Origin: Pseudomonadota bacterium
GTDB taxonomy: Bacteria > Pseudomonadota > Alphaproteobacteria > Rhodobacterales > Rhodobacteraceae
Length of the DNA stretch: 9,242 nt
Direction: 5' to 3'
NCBI GenBank assembly: GCA_021813645.1
Contig: JAKAJW010000100.1
Location: 1 to 9,242, forward strand
Part shown: positions 1-5,799 of the stretch, piece by piece
How positions within the stretch are numbered: position 1 is the first letter of the stretch
Layout of the letters: every line of letters begins with the position of its first letter
Notes under the pieces: model-generated
Seen by the model: the letters and a program-made list of their open reading frames with translations, nothing else
The model's database searches: none
Told to the model about the DNA's origin: nothing
Translations under genes and position numbers: made by a program

Positions 1-235
1 CGTTCAGGATGCCCATGATCCGCGGCCGGTCGAGCCCGAGCCCCTGCACCGGCGGCCGCGGCGCGGTCAGCCGGTCCCGCACCGCCGCCGGCAGCTCGGA
101 GGCGGCGATCAGCGCCGCCGGCCGGCCGCGCTCCAGCACCTCGACCCGGTCGAACCAGCACCAGCCGCCGGCCAGGCTCAGGGCGCTGTCCGGCCGCGCC
201 GGGTCCAACATCGCGATGGGGCGGAAATAGGTCAT
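1..235 (-). CDS. folP: Dihydropteroate synthase, N-terminal part (cut by window edge)
   Basis: The gene starts at ATG 235 on the minus strand and runs off the left edge after 78 codons. The visible protein begins MTYFRPIAMLDPARPD and ends in RPRIMGILN, which is the first strand of the dihydropteroate synthase TIM barrel (the family continues NVTPDSFSDGG). FolP is cytoplasmic and condenses 6-hydroxymethyl-7,8-dihydropterin pyrophosphate with p-aminobenzoate; it is the sulfonamide target. About 71 residues precede the barrel, against roughly 15 in E. coli FolP; I recall such lead-ins in Rhodobacteraceae. A possible Shine-Dalgarno AGGA lies 8 nt before the ATG. The gene follows folB after 56 bp on the same strand, so co-transcription is likely. 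The catalytic part is outside the window, so the call rests on the terminal motif and the folB neighbour. Confidence 0.85.
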   Translation of the reverse strand, partial: MTYFRPIAMLDPARPDSALSLAGGWCWFDRVEVLERGRPAALIAASELPAAVRDRLTAPRPPVQGLGLDRPRIMGILN

Positions 236-291
236 GGCCTCGGTCCTGCGTCTGCCCCGCTCTAGGCGTGGCGGCCCCGGCTTGGCAAGCC

Positions 292-1206
292 TCAGCCCGC
301 GGCCCGCTCGACCGGAACGCGGCTTCCCGCCGGAACCGCAACATGGCCGTGAACCAAAAGCCGGTCCGCCGCCAGCAGCTCGGCCAGCCACAGCGCCAGC
401 GCCACCGGCTCGCGCGAGCTTGGGCCGTCCACCGCGTCGAGCACCAGCTTGGACGGCGCCCAGACCACCGTCTGGCCGTGCTTCATCGCCCAGTCGAGCT
501 CGGTGCGGCTCGCCACAACCACGCAGCGCGGGTCGCGCCCGGCCAGCACCCAGGCGTTCTGCTCGATCGCCAGCAGGTCGATGCGCCGCTGCGCCGGCTT
601 CACCGCCGAGGCCGGCCGCGACCCGTCCGGCAGGCCCACCGCCAGGATCACCGGCCGGCCCTCGGCCTCCCAGGCGTCGAGCCAGCCGGGCAGCCGCGGA
701 TCGGCGACCGCCGCATTGTCGAGATAGACCACCAGCGGATGCAGCGCCGTCTCCTGGCCGTCCGCCGCCACCGCGCGCAGCGGCACTTCCGCCCGTGACC
801 GGACGATCTCCACCCCCAGCGCGCCGGGGCCGCGGTCGAGCTTCTCGATCCGCACGAAGACCCGCATCGCCCGCGGTTCCGCCAGGATCCGATCGGCCAC
901 CCGCTCGGCCAGGGTCTCGAGCAGGTTCAGCCGCTCCGCCGCCAGTTCCGCCGCGATCGCCTCGGTCAGCCGGTCGTAGGACAGGATGCGGTCCACGTCG
1001 TCGTCGATCGGTCCGGGCTGCGGCCGCACCTCCACCGCGATATCGAAGCGCACCCGCTGGCGGGTGCCGCGCTCGGCCTGGAAGGCGCCGATCTCCACCT
1101 CCACCACATGGTCGCGCAGGGAAATCCGGTCGCGCGGATCGGCCGAGGCAGTGGCCTCGGCGCGTTCCTCCGGATGGGCGAAGGCAAGGCGGATATCGGT
1201 CGTCAT
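292..1206 (-). CDS. folB: Dihydroneopterin aldolase with long C-terminal extension
   Basis: This 304-residue protein is a cytoplasmic folate enzyme that cleaves 7,8-dihydroneopterin to 6-hydroxymethyl-dihydropterin and glycolaldehyde. Residues 27-138 form the FolB domain. Its expected active-site residues are visible by comparison with the S. aureus enzyme (from memory): E45 in AFQAERGTRQ, Y78 in LSYDRL, E97 in LLETLAERVA and K122 in VRIEKL, followed by GVEIVR. A usual FolB is about 120 residues. Here some 165 more residues follow, including RIDLLAIEQNAWVLAGRD and TELDWAMKHGQTVVWAPSK; I cannot assign this region a function, but recall similar tails in Rhodobacteraceae FolB proteins. The start ATG has only a weak Shine-Dalgarno. 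Next downstream is folP. A 5-bp hairpin (279-291) lies at the stop codon. Confidence 0.88.
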   Translation of the reverse strand: MTTDIRLAFAHPEERAEATASADPRDRISLRDHVVEVEIGAFQAERGTRQRVRFDIAVEVRPQPGPIDDDVDRILSYDRLTEAIAAELAAERLNLLETLAERVADRILAEPRAMRVFVRIEKLDRGPGALGVEIVRSRAEVPLRAVAADGQETALHPLVVYLDNAAVADPRLPGWLDAWEAEGRPVILAVGLPDGSRPASAVKPAQRRIDLLAIEQNAWVLAGRDPRCVVVASRTELDWAMKHGQTVVWAPSKLVLDAVDGPSSREPVALALWLAELLAADRLLVHGHVAVPAGSRVPVERAAG

Positions 1207-1210
1207 CGGT

Positions 1211-1243
1211 CAGTCCCACAGCGCGGGAAGGCAGTCCCGCAGC
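1211..1243 (-). repeat. Two 12-nt direct repeats and a 6-bp hairpin before folB
   Basis: CAGTCCCACAGC (1211-1222) and CAGTCCCGCAGC (1232-1243) match at 11 of 12 positions and lie 21 bp apart, two helical turns, just upstream of the folB start. Between and across them GCGGGA (1223-1228) and TCCCGC (1235-1240) can pair with a 6-nt loop. On the minus strand a -10-like TATAAC occurs at 1252-1247, about 40 bp upstream of the ATG, with no convincing -35. This could be an operator or a leader hairpin affecting folB, or chance in GC-rich DNA. Confidence 0.3.
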
Positions 1244-1315
1244 CGGGTTATACGCCGTTTACGCCGCCCTGCGAGGCCCAAGCGCGGCATCGCAGGCGCA
1301 TAGGCGACGCCTGGA

Positions 1316-2023
1316 TCAGTTCGCGGCGAGCTGGACCGGGTCCTTGTAGAAGATATGTGCGCCGATCTTGGTCGTTTCTTCGAAGCGGTGCGACCAGCCG
1401 GGATGCACCCAGACGGTGTGGAAATAGGTCGCCCCGTCGGTCAGATCGCGCGGCGCGCCATCGAGGATCAGCCGGGCGATCTTGCCCGCCCGCTCATAGG
1501 CCAGGGGGTCGCGGATCACATCGGCCCGGCCGTCGCATTTGTAGGAAAACTGGCAGCCCTGGTTCACCACGGCGCAGACATCATGCGGAAAGTCCGGCGA
1601 GTCGGCGCGGTTCACCACCACTTCGGCCACCGCGAATTCGCCCTTCACGGATTCGCCGCGCGCCTCGAAATAGATCGTCTTCGCCAGGCAGGACCAGTCC
1701 TCGCCGCCGGTCGCCAGCGGCAGCGTGTCGAGCCAGGCGTCCGAATATTGCACCTGCTGCACCACCGGCTCGCCCGGCTTGGCGATCGGCGTGGTGATCT
1801 TCTCGATCCGCGAAGGCGTCACCGCCGCGAACGAGGTTCTCTCCTGCCCCAGCAACAGCGAAAGCCGGCCGTCGACGCTCGGCGGCGCGACGGTCTCGCT
1901 GGCGGTCACCGCGGCATCGGTTTGCGGGTTGAGTGTGGTATCGGCATAGGCCGCCCCACTCAGAGCACCGCCCACGGCAAGAATGACCGCGAGACCACGC
2001 GCCCAGAGTTGAATAAGCTGCAT
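1316..2023 (-). CDS. SleB-type secreted cell wall hydrolase
   Basis: The protein has 235 residues from ATG 2023. The frame stays open to 2173, but the chosen start sits directly on a signal peptide (LWARGLAVILAVGGALSG, likely cleaved after A27 in AAYA-D), so it should act in the periplasm. Residues 109-228 match the Hydrolase_2 (SleB-like) family: CLAKTIYFEARGES with the probable catalytic E120, AVAEVVVNRADSPDFP, CQFSYKCDG, and GATYFHTVWVHPGWSHRF. Relatives cut peptidoglycan as lytic transglycosylases or muramidases. Four cysteines (C112, C150, C157, C163) lie near each other and may form disulfides. Residues 28-105 look like a low-complexity linker. In proteobacteria this is not a spore-germination enzyme; general wall turnover is the inference. 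It stands apart from folB (109 bp) and probably has its own promoter. Confidence 0.85.
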   Translation of the reverse strand: MQLIQLWARGLAVILAVGGALSGAAYADTTLNPQTDAAVTASETVAPPSVDGRLSLLLGQERTSFAAVTPSRIEKITTPIAKPGEPVVQQVQYSDAWLDTLPLATGGEDWSCLAKTIYFEARGESVKGEFAVAEVVVNRADSPDFPHDVCAVVNQGCQFSYKCDGRADVIRDPLAYERAGKIARLILDGAPRDLTDGATYFHTVWVHPGWSHRFEETTKIGAHIFYKDPVQLAAN

Positions 2024-2111
2024 CGTTCCGTTCCCGAACTCATTGCGCGGCCCGGCTTCTGCGGCCGGACCGTCGGGCCGGATATCGAAAAAGTCCAAGC
2101 GAGTCCATTTA

Positions 2112-2129
2112 TGTGGCAGAATTGTCACA
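2112..2129. promoter_or_regulatory. Near-palindrome upstream of the cell wall hydrolase gene
   Basis: On the plus strand TGTGGCA (2112-2118), GAAT, TGTCACA (2123-2129) form an imperfect inverted repeat with 6 of 7 positions matching. It can also be read as a direct repeat with an 11-bp period (TGTGG then TGTCA), the layout of a PhoB-type box. It lies about 90 bp upstream of the hydrolase start, in the AT-richest stretch of the window, where a promoter would be expected. I cannot name the regulator from sequence alone. Confidence 0.35.
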
Positions 2130-2148
2130 AAAATAGGCGGAATTCCGC
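2130..2148 (-). terminator. Short hairpin with T run downstream of the PPDK-like gene
   Basis: On the minus strand GCGGAATTCCGC (2148-2137), a perfect 12-nt palindrome, is followed by CTA and a five-T run (2133-2129 region). It lies about 78 bp past the stop of the PPDK-like gene and could terminate that transcript. The usable stem is only 4 bp with a 4-nt loop, so it would be weak. Confidence 0.3.
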
Positions 2149-2165
2149 AAGCAACGGCGGCACAG

Positions 2166-2205
2166 CGCCGCAAACCGGAACCGCCCGCGCTTTGCGGCGA
2201 TTTTT
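2166..2205 (+). terminator. 9-bp hairpin followed by ATTTTT, plus-strand polarity
   Basis: CGCCGCAAA (2166-2174) and TTTGCGGCG (2191-2199) are perfect inverted arms around a 16-nt loop, followed by A and five Ts (2201-2205). Stem plus T run is the form of an intrinsic terminator reading in the plus direction. On the minus strand, the direction of the PPDK-like gene ending at 2226, the hairpin is preceded rather than followed by its A/T run. It may still act as a 3'-end stabilising hairpin for that transcript. Confidence 0.5.
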
Positions 2206-2225
2206 CAAATCACTGAAATATAAGA

Positions 2226-4787
2226 CTAATTATCCCTCGCCTCGGCGGCAGCCTTGCGGTCCTTTAGCGCCGAGTGTGCGGCGGCAAGTCGCGCAACCGG
2301 AACGCGAAACGGCGAACAACTTACATAATCGAACCCGGCATTGCGGCAAAACGCAATCGACTCGGGGTTGCCGCCATGCTCGCCGCAGATCGACAGGGTC
2401 AGCTTCGGCCGAGTTTCGCGCCCCCGACGGGCGCCAATCAGCAGAAGCTCGCCGACGCCGTCGACATCGAGAATGTGAAACGGATCCTCGGGAAACACGC
2501 CCTGCTGGACATAGGCGCCCATGAATCGGCCGGCGTCGTCGCGCGACAGGCCATAGGTCATCTGGGTCAGGTCGTTGGTGCCGAAGGACAGAAAGGCGGC
2601 GTGCTGGGCGATCTCGCCTGCCCTCAGCGCGGCGCGCGGGGTCTCCACCATCACCCCCAGCCGGTAGTCGAAATCGGCCCCTTCCCGTGTCTTCACCGCC
2701 GCCGCCACCGCGTCGATCCGGCTCTTCACCAGTTCCACCTCGCGCCGGGCGGACACCAGCGGGATCATCACCTCCGGCACCACCGGCTCGCCCGCTCGGT
2801 TCACCTCCACCGTCGCCTCGAAGATGGCGCGGGCCTGCATGTCGTAGATCTCGGGGATGGTGATGCCCAGCCGCACGCCGCGCATGCCCAGCATCGGGTT
2901 GAACTCCGACAGCGCCTCGACCCGCCGCGTCACCTCCGACAGCGGCCGGTCGAGCGCCTCGGCCAGCTCGCGCAGCCCCTCCCGGCTCTGCGGCAGGAAC
3001 TCGTGCAGCGGCGGATCGAACAGCCGGATGCAGACCGGCTTGCCCGCCATGATCTCGAACAGCCGCACGAAATCCGCCCGCTGCATCGGCAACAGCCGGT
3101 CGAGCGCCGCCTGCCGGTCGGCCGCGGTATCGGCGAAGATCATCTCGCGCATGACCGTCAGCCGGTCTTCCTCGAAGAACATGTGCTCGGTGCGGCAAAG
3201 GCCGATGCCCTCGGCCTCGAAGCGCCGCGCCGTGGTCGCGTCGGCCGGCGTGTCGGCATTGGCGCGCACGCCGATGTCGCGCACCGCGTCGGCCCAGTTC
3301 AGCAGCGCGCGGAACGACTCGTCGAGCGCCGGCTCCAGCATCTCCGCCACCCCGACCAGCGCCTCGCCGCGGGTGCCGTCGACGGTGATCAGGTCGCCCT
3401 CGTGGAACAGCCGCCCATCCGCCGCCTTCAGCACCCGGTCGCGCAGGTTCAGGCTCAGCTCCGAGGCCCCCACCACGCAGGGCAGGCCCAGCCCGCGGGC
3501 GATCACCGCCGCGTGGCTGGTCATGCCGCCCCGCTCGGTCAGCACGGCCGAGGCGGCATGCATGCCGCGGATGTCCTCCGGCGCGGTCTCGCGGCGCACC
3601 AGCACACAGGGCTCGCCGCGCGCCGCCGAGGCCTGCGCCGCGGCCGAGGAAAACACGATCCGCCCCTGCGCCGCCCCCGGGCTGGCCGCGATGCCGCGGG
3701 CGAAGCGGTCGCGCGGCCCGCGCGGATCGACCTGCCGGTGCAGCAGCTCGCTCAGCGCCCGCGGCTCGACCCGCAGCACCGCATCCTCGGGCGCGATCAC
3801 CCCGTCCTCGGCCAGCGCCACCGCGATCCGCACCGCGGCGCGCGACGAGCGCGCCACCTTCACCGCGTCGATCACGTGCAACTGGCCGGATTCGACGGTG
3901 AACTCGATCTGCATCTCTTCCTTCAGCCGGGCCCGGCAGATCGCGCCGAACCGCATCAGATCGGCGAAGATCTCGGGCGCCGCCTCCTCGAGCGACGGCC
4001 CGCGCCGGTCGCGGGTGAGATAGAGCGCCTCCGGCCCCGAGAGCGCGTCGCGGCCCTGGCTCTGGCCGAGGTAGCGCCCGGTCACCTGCGGCTGGCCGGT
4101 GACCGGATCGACGAATTGGATCACCCCCGAGCCGGAGATGCCCGGCCCCATCCCCAGCGCCATCTCCTGCACCACCAGGCCCAGCCCCGCCTCCGGCGGC
4201 GCGCCCTTCACCTGGCGCAGGAGCCGGGCCGAGGTGCCCTCCCAGGCCCGCGCCATCGAGCGCAGCACCTCGGTCAGCTGGCGGACCGGATCCTGCGGGA
4301 AAGGCTCCTCCATCTCCTGCTCATAGGCCCTGAGCGCCGCCCGCAGCGCCTCGGCCGAGGGCTCGGCCCCGGCGAAAGCCTCGGCATCGAGCCGGGCGAC
4401 ATGGGTGGCGTAGGACTGCACGAAGCGCAGATAGAGCGCCGTCGCCGCCGCCTCGCCCTGGGTCCGGCACAGCGCGGCATGCGAGGCCTCGTTCAGCCCG
4501 ATGTTCAGGATGGTCCCCGGCCCGCCCCATTCCGGCTCCTCGGGCGAGGGCCGGACGGAGACCAGGGGATGCGGCCCGAAATGCGCCAGGATCGCCGCCG
4601 CATCGGGCCGCTGGCCGGCGGCGATGGCCCGCACCGCGGCGGTCGACAGCGCCACCGTCGCCGGCACCGGCAGGCCGAGCCGGATCAGCCGTTGCAGGCA
4701 TTTGGCGCGCCAGCCGTGGCTCGCCCGCGCGATCGGCGCGGTGGGCGTGACCTCGGCATAATCGGCGATCGGCGTCAGTTTCTGCAC
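2226..4787 (-). CDS. ppdK: Pyruvate phosphate dikinase-like PEP-utilising enzyme, divergent ATP-grasp
   Basis: The protein has 853 residues from a GTG start. The order is an N-terminal ATP-grasp-like region (about 1-320), the phosphohistidine swivelling domain (about 365-470, TERGGMTSHAAVIARG with H425, and T423 at the position phosphorylated in plant PPDK), and a C-terminal PEP/pyruvate TIM barrel (about 480-845). Barrel active-site residues are present: R532 in LCRTEHMFF, R588 in IRLFDPPLHEF, E715 in MVETPRAAL, N738 in SFGTNDLTQMT and C801 in SICGEHGG. Classical PPDK interconverts ATP, phosphate and pyruvate with AMP, pyrophosphate and PEP. Here the ATP-grasp part lacks most conserved nucleotide-binding residues, and the usual GGKGxNLAEM and GARASMPGM loops are replaced by HGWRAKCLQRL and SPEEPEWGG. 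It may therefore use another phosphate donor or acceptor. Classical PPDK is about 875-890 residues. Family assignment is sure; the dikinase reaction is not. Confidence 0.85.
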   Translation of the reverse strand: MQKLTPIADYAEVTPTAPIARASHGWRAKCLQRLIRLGLPVPATVALSTAAVRAIAAGQRPDAAAILAHFGPHPLVSVRPSPEEPEWGGPGTILNIGLNEASHAALCRTQGEAAATALYLRFVQSYATHVARLDAEAFAGAEPSAEALRAALRAYEQEMEEPFPQDPVRQLTEVLRSMARAWEGTSARLLRQVKGAPPEAGLGLVVQEMALGMGPGISGSGVIQFVDPVTGQPQVTGRYLGQSQGRDALSGPEALYLTRDRRGPSLEEAAPEIFADLMRFGAICRARLKEEMQIEFTVESGQLHVIDAVKVARSSRAAVRIAVALAEDGVIAPEDAVLRVEPRALSELLHRQVDPRGPRDRFARGIAASPGAAQGRIVFSSAAAQASAARGEPCVLVRRETAPEDIRGMHAASAVLTERGGMTSHAAVIARGLGLPCVVGASELSLNLRDRVLKAADGRLFHEGDLITVDGTRGEALVGVAEMLEPALDESFRALLNWADAVRDIGVRANADTPADATTARRFEAEGIGLCRTEHMFFEEDRLTVMREMIFADTAADRQAALDRLLPMQRADFVRLFEIMAGKPVCIRLFDPPLHEFLPQSREGLRELAEALDRPLSEVTRRVEALSEFNPMLGMRGVRLGITIPEIYDMQARAIFEATVEVNRAGEPVVPEVMIPLVSARREVELVKSRIDAVAAAVKTREGADFDYRLGVMVETPRAALRAGEIAQHAAFLSFGTNDLTQMTYGLSRDDAGRFMGAYVQQGVFPEDPFHILDVDGVGELLLIGARRGRETRPKLTLSICGEHGGNPESIAFCRNAGFDYVSCSPFRVPVARLAAAHSALKDRKAAAEARDN

Positions 4788-4802
4788 TGCGGCATTCCTC
4801 CT
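4785..4802 (-). promoter_or_regulatory. Shine-Dalgarno and GTG start of the PPDK-like gene
   Basis: On the minus strand AGGAGG (4802-4797) is followed after 9 nt by GTG (4787-4785), which opens the conserved N-terminus QKLTPIADY. An ATG at 4795 lies only 1 nt after the Shine-Dalgarno and in another frame, reaching TGA after six codons. The spacing and the family match decide for GTG. The in-frame extension up to 4976 crosses a hairpin and a repeat and is not coding. Confidence 0.75.
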
Positions 4803-4848
4803 GCGGGCAGGATACTCCGCAATTGCGGTGGCGCAAGGGCGGAGGAAA

Positions 4849-4866
4849 GGCGGGGAACGGCCCGCC
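4849..4866 (-). promoter_or_regulatory. 6-bp hairpin plus TTTCC in the PPDK-like gene leader
   Basis: On the minus strand GGCGGG (4866-4861) and CCCGCC (4854-4849) pair around a 6-nt loop and are followed by TTTCCTCC. It sits about 62 bp before the GTG start and directly after repeat copy A. It could attenuate transcription or end an upstream transcript. Such short GC hairpins are frequent in DNA of this composition. Confidence 0.3.
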
Positions 4867-4867
4867 C

Positions 4868-4890
4868 CCAAGCCCCTTACCGGAAGTGTT
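4868..4890 (-). repeat. Dispersed 23-bp repeat, copy A (minus orientation)
   Basis: Read on the minus strand this begins AACACTTCCGG and ends AAGGGGCTTGG. It matches copy B (5703-5725, plus strand) at 20 of 23 positions, with the last 11 bases identical. The two copies face each other across the VOC gene. No function is known to me. Confidence 0.6.
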
Positions 4891-4937
4891 GCACGGCCAC
4901 CGCCAAGGCGCGGCGCGAACAGAGTGCCAGCATGAAG

Positions 4938-4972
4938 ACGCCCCCGCAGAAATTTGCGGGGGCGTTGTCCTT
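4938..4972. terminator. Perfect 11-bp hairpin between VOC gene and PPDK-like gene
   Basis: ACGCCCCCGCA (4938-4948) and TGCGGGGGCGT (4955-4965) are perfect arms around a 6-nt loop. This is the strongest hairpin in the window. It lies 75 bp past the VOC stop codon, so it most simply ends that minus-strand transcript, although the minus-strand flank (CTTCATG) is poor in T. The plus-strand flank TGTCCTTTC is slightly richer, so it may work in both directions. Confidence 0.6.
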
Positions 4973-5039
4973 TCACTTTGCGTTCGAAGGACTTGGCCGC
5001 AATCGATGGAAGCCGCGCTCCGACCGGTTCCTCCTTTTC

Positions 5040-5462
5040 TCACTCTCCGAAGACCACATGGCCGCCTTCGTCGATCGGCCAGGCTGGGTTCCATGCGATC
5101 TCCCAGATGTGGCCATCGGGGTCCGCGAGGTAACCTCGAACGCCACCCTGGGGCGGGGCGTCAGCCTCTCGGAGAACAGTCGCGCCGGCGGCCACGAGCC
5201 TCTTCATGACGGCCCGTACCTCCCCTTCCCCGGAGACGTTGTGGGCGAGGGACATCGCCCCCGACGCGGGCAGATCCCGCGCCCCGGTGTCCTCTTCGAG
5301 CGAGCCCTTCAGCCATGTGCCGAAGACGAGACCGTTCATCTGGTAGAAGATGATCTCCTCATTCTCGAATACAGGCCTCCAGCCGAAGCCGTCCCGGTAG
5401 AACCTTTTCGATCTCTCGAGATCGGAAACGCCGAGGGTCACCACTGCGATTTGTTGCTGCAT
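5040..5462 (-). CDS. VOC superfamily (glyoxalase/bleomycin resistance-like) protein
   Basis: The predicted 140-residue protein, MQQQIAVVTLGVSDLERSKRFY onward, is a single-chain vicinal-oxygen-chelate fold with two beta-alpha-beta-beta-beta halves. The first half holds VTLGVSDLERSKRFY and FYQMNGLVFGTW. The second holds AHNVSGEGEVRAVMKRLVAAG and ends PDGHIWEIAWNPAW, typical of small glyoxalase-like proteins. Family members bind a metal and act as lyases, dioxygenases, isomerases or drug-binding proteins; the substrate here cannot be told. ATG 5462 is chosen because AAGGA lies 7 nt before it; ATG 5468 is too close to that site, and ATG 5513 in frame is possible. Several 60-base blocks of the gene are only 53-63% GC, unlike glyS and the PPDK-like gene on either side, which hints at a separate origin. 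It is monocistronic, flanked by hairpins and inverted repeats. Confidence 0.8.
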   Translation of the reverse strand: MQQQIAVVTLGVSDLERSKRFYRDGFGWRPVFENEEIIFYQMNGLVFGTWLKGSLEEDTGARDLPASGAMSLAHNVSGEGEVRAVMKRLVAAGATVLREADAPPQGGVRGYLADPDGHIWEIAWNPAWPIDEGGHVVFGE

Positions 5463-5545
5463 GTCCATGTCCTTCTGCTGCGCCCGCGCGGCATGCGCTG
5501 GCGCCTTGGCCATGGGACGCGACAATCGGAGCGCCGATGCGCGAA

Positions 5546-5562
5546 AGGACCCGCTTTGCGGG
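5546..5562 (-). terminator. Short 5-bp hairpin with TCCTTTC on the minus strand
   Basis: On the minus strand CCCGC (5562-5558), AAA, GCGGG (5554-5550) is followed by TCCTTTCGC. It could terminate transcripts leaving glyS 240 bp upstream or lie in the VOC leader. Its 3' flank TCCTTTC is the same as that right of the 4938-4965 hairpin on the opposite strand. Confidence 0.3.
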
Positions 5563-5702
5563 GGCCGGGCCAACCGCACCGACCTAACCTGTTTCTGGTG
5601 TCCACACCTTACCCGACGCCCCGCACCCCACGCAATCAGTCCGTCCATATCGGGGCCGCGCAGGTTCCAGAGCGGTCATCGCGGCGGCGCCGCGTGGTTC
5701 AC

Positions 5703-5725
5703 AACACATCTGGCAAGGGGCTTGG
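5703..5725 (+). repeat. Dispersed 23-bp repeat, copy B (plus orientation)
   Basis: The sequence begins AACACATCTGG and ends AAGGGGCTTGG, differing from copy A at three positions. It lies 75 bp past the glyS stop codon and points toward glyS, with no plus-strand gene behind it, which argues against it being a promoter. Confidence 0.6.
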
Positions 5726-5799
5726 CCCGCCCCCCGCGCCCGTGTCCCGGGAGGCTTTCCGCCCCCCGAGGATGTTTGCCGGACCGTGGGTCGGAGGGC

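Larger units (their letters stand above)
5463..5799. other. Intergenic region between glyS and the VOC gene
   Basis: These 337 bases hold no gene I can support. Visible are the 23-bp repeat copy B (5703-5725), a short hairpin (5546-5562) and GC-rich runs after the glyS stop. The VOC gene's promoter must lie here, but I find no convincing -35/-10 pair. An open frame continues from the VOC gene upstream to 5648, but it lacks similarity to the family and a ribosome binding site. Confidence 0.6.

Noticed and set aside
234..1349. A plus-strand open frame rich in Pro/Arg/Ala opposite folB
   Set aside because: The translation is low complexity without domain features, while the opposite strand encodes a complete FolB.
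2024..2173. N-terminal extension of the cell wall hydrolase to 2173
   Set aside because: It would bury the signal peptide 50 residues inside the protein and cover the promoter-like AT-rich region.
4788..4976. N-terminal extension of the PPDK-like protein to an upstream start
   Set aside because: The extension is Arg/Gly/Pro-rich and crosses the 4938-4965 hairpin and the 23-bp repeat. The AGGAGG site fits the GTG at 4787.
4981..5039. A possible additional minus-strand gene after the AAAAGGAGG just past the VOC stop
   Set aside because: No ATG or GTG follows at a usable distance, so the Shine-Dalgarno-like sequence has nothing to start.
5550..5562. Idea that the hairpins at 4938-4965 and 5550-5562 are terminal inverted repeats of a mobile element with the 23-bp copies
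   Set aside because: The second stem is only 5 bp and the shared flank TCCTTTC is short. There is no transposase and no target-site duplication I can see, so a mobile-element call is not supported.
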